This document shows positions 5,574-5,658 of a DNA stretch of 5,658 nucleotides, one piece after another. The notes under the pieces were generated by a model. The model was not told the origin of the DNA, ran no database searches, and worked only from the letters and a program-made list of their open reading frames with translations. Every line of letters starts with the position of its first letter. The first letter of the stretch is position 1. The stretch covers positions 1 to 5,658 of the forward strand of contig DASVAP010000089.1 in the NCBI GenBank assembly GCA_036376275.1, read 5' to 3'. Both the position numbers and the translations under genes were made by a program. Source of the stretch: JABFRZ01 sp036376275. GTDB taxonomy: Bacteria > Planctomycetota > UBA1135 > GCA-002686595.

Positions 5574-5658
5574 GACGTCGTCCTCACGGCAAGCGCCGCC
5601 GCGCGCACCGAGCGTCGCGCGAGCAGGGCATAGATCGACGGCTCGGCGAAGCCGCCGG
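5570..5658 (-). CDS. C-terminal end of the gene upstream of the RND pump (partial)
   Basis: This frame enters from the right edge and ends at a TGA (5572-5570) that overlaps the RND start codon as ATGA. The 28 visible residues contain GGFAEPSIYALLARRSV and end in TTS. I chose this frame over the other two because of the stop-start overlap, the high third-position GC, and the resemblance of the peptide to RND sequences. GFAEPSIYA matches GFAEPSLYA at residues 47-55 of the pump, and the pattern P-x-[IL]-Y-x-L-L-x-R-R also occurs at the cytoplasmic end of TM12 in many RND pumps. It could therefore be a second RND subunit in tandem, a truncated RND remnant, or an adaptor protein. Too little is visible to decide. 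Confidence 0.5.
   Translation of the reverse strand, partial: GGFAEPSIYALLARRSVRAAALAVRTTS

Noticed and set aside
3585..5633. Plus-strand open frame of 682 codons
   Set aside because: It is antisense to the first half of the RND gene and has a low-complexity Arg/His/Gln/Asp composition. The minus strand clearly encodes the conserved RND protein there.

Overview
The window is about 5.7 kb of very GC-rich DNA from a Gram-negative-type bacterium. Every gene I can support is on the minus strand, so transcription runs from high to low coordinates. The evidence for a diderm is the full-length HAE1-type RND efflux pump. Codon third positions are almost all G or C. The lineage cannot be fixed from this sequence. 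The ribH-nusB-ftsY order, the short FtsY without an acidic domain and the high GC would fit a high-GC Planctomycetota or Myxococcota member, but that is an inference.

Layout in transcription order. (1) 5658-5570: the last 29 codons of an upstream gene, overlapping the next gene by an ATGA. (2) 5573-2043: one large RND (resistance-nodulation-division) inner-membrane transporter of 1176 residues. It is about 130 residues longer than AcrB-like pumps, and the excess lies in a linker between the two halves that seems to carry two extra membrane segments. (3) 2042-1967: a 76-bp gap with two GC-rich inverted repeats and a possible promoter. (4) 1966-1460: ribH, lumazine synthase of riboflavin biosynthesis. 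(5) 1463-1023: nusB, a transcription antitermination / rRNA processing factor. (6) 1020-112: ftsY, the signal recognition particle receptor GTPase. (7) 107-1: the start of an unidentified membrane or secreted protein.

Two transcription units look likely. In the first, the RND pump is translationally coupled to the upstream gene, as in adaptor-pump or pump-pump operons. The second is ribH-nusB-ftsY-membrane protein: ribH and nusB overlap by 4 nt, nusB and ftsY are 2 nt apart, and ftsY and the last gene are 4 nt apart. nusB and ftsY both use GTG starts, each with a perfect AGGAGG seven bases upstream inside the preceding gene. This is a housekeeping cluster rather than a mobile or defence region. 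I saw no tRNA, rRNA, CRISPR, insertion sequence or attachment site. The points most worth a second look are the extra membrane module inside the RND pump, its non-AcrB proton-relay residues, and a short stretch in the upstream gene's tail that closely matches the pump's own N-terminal region.
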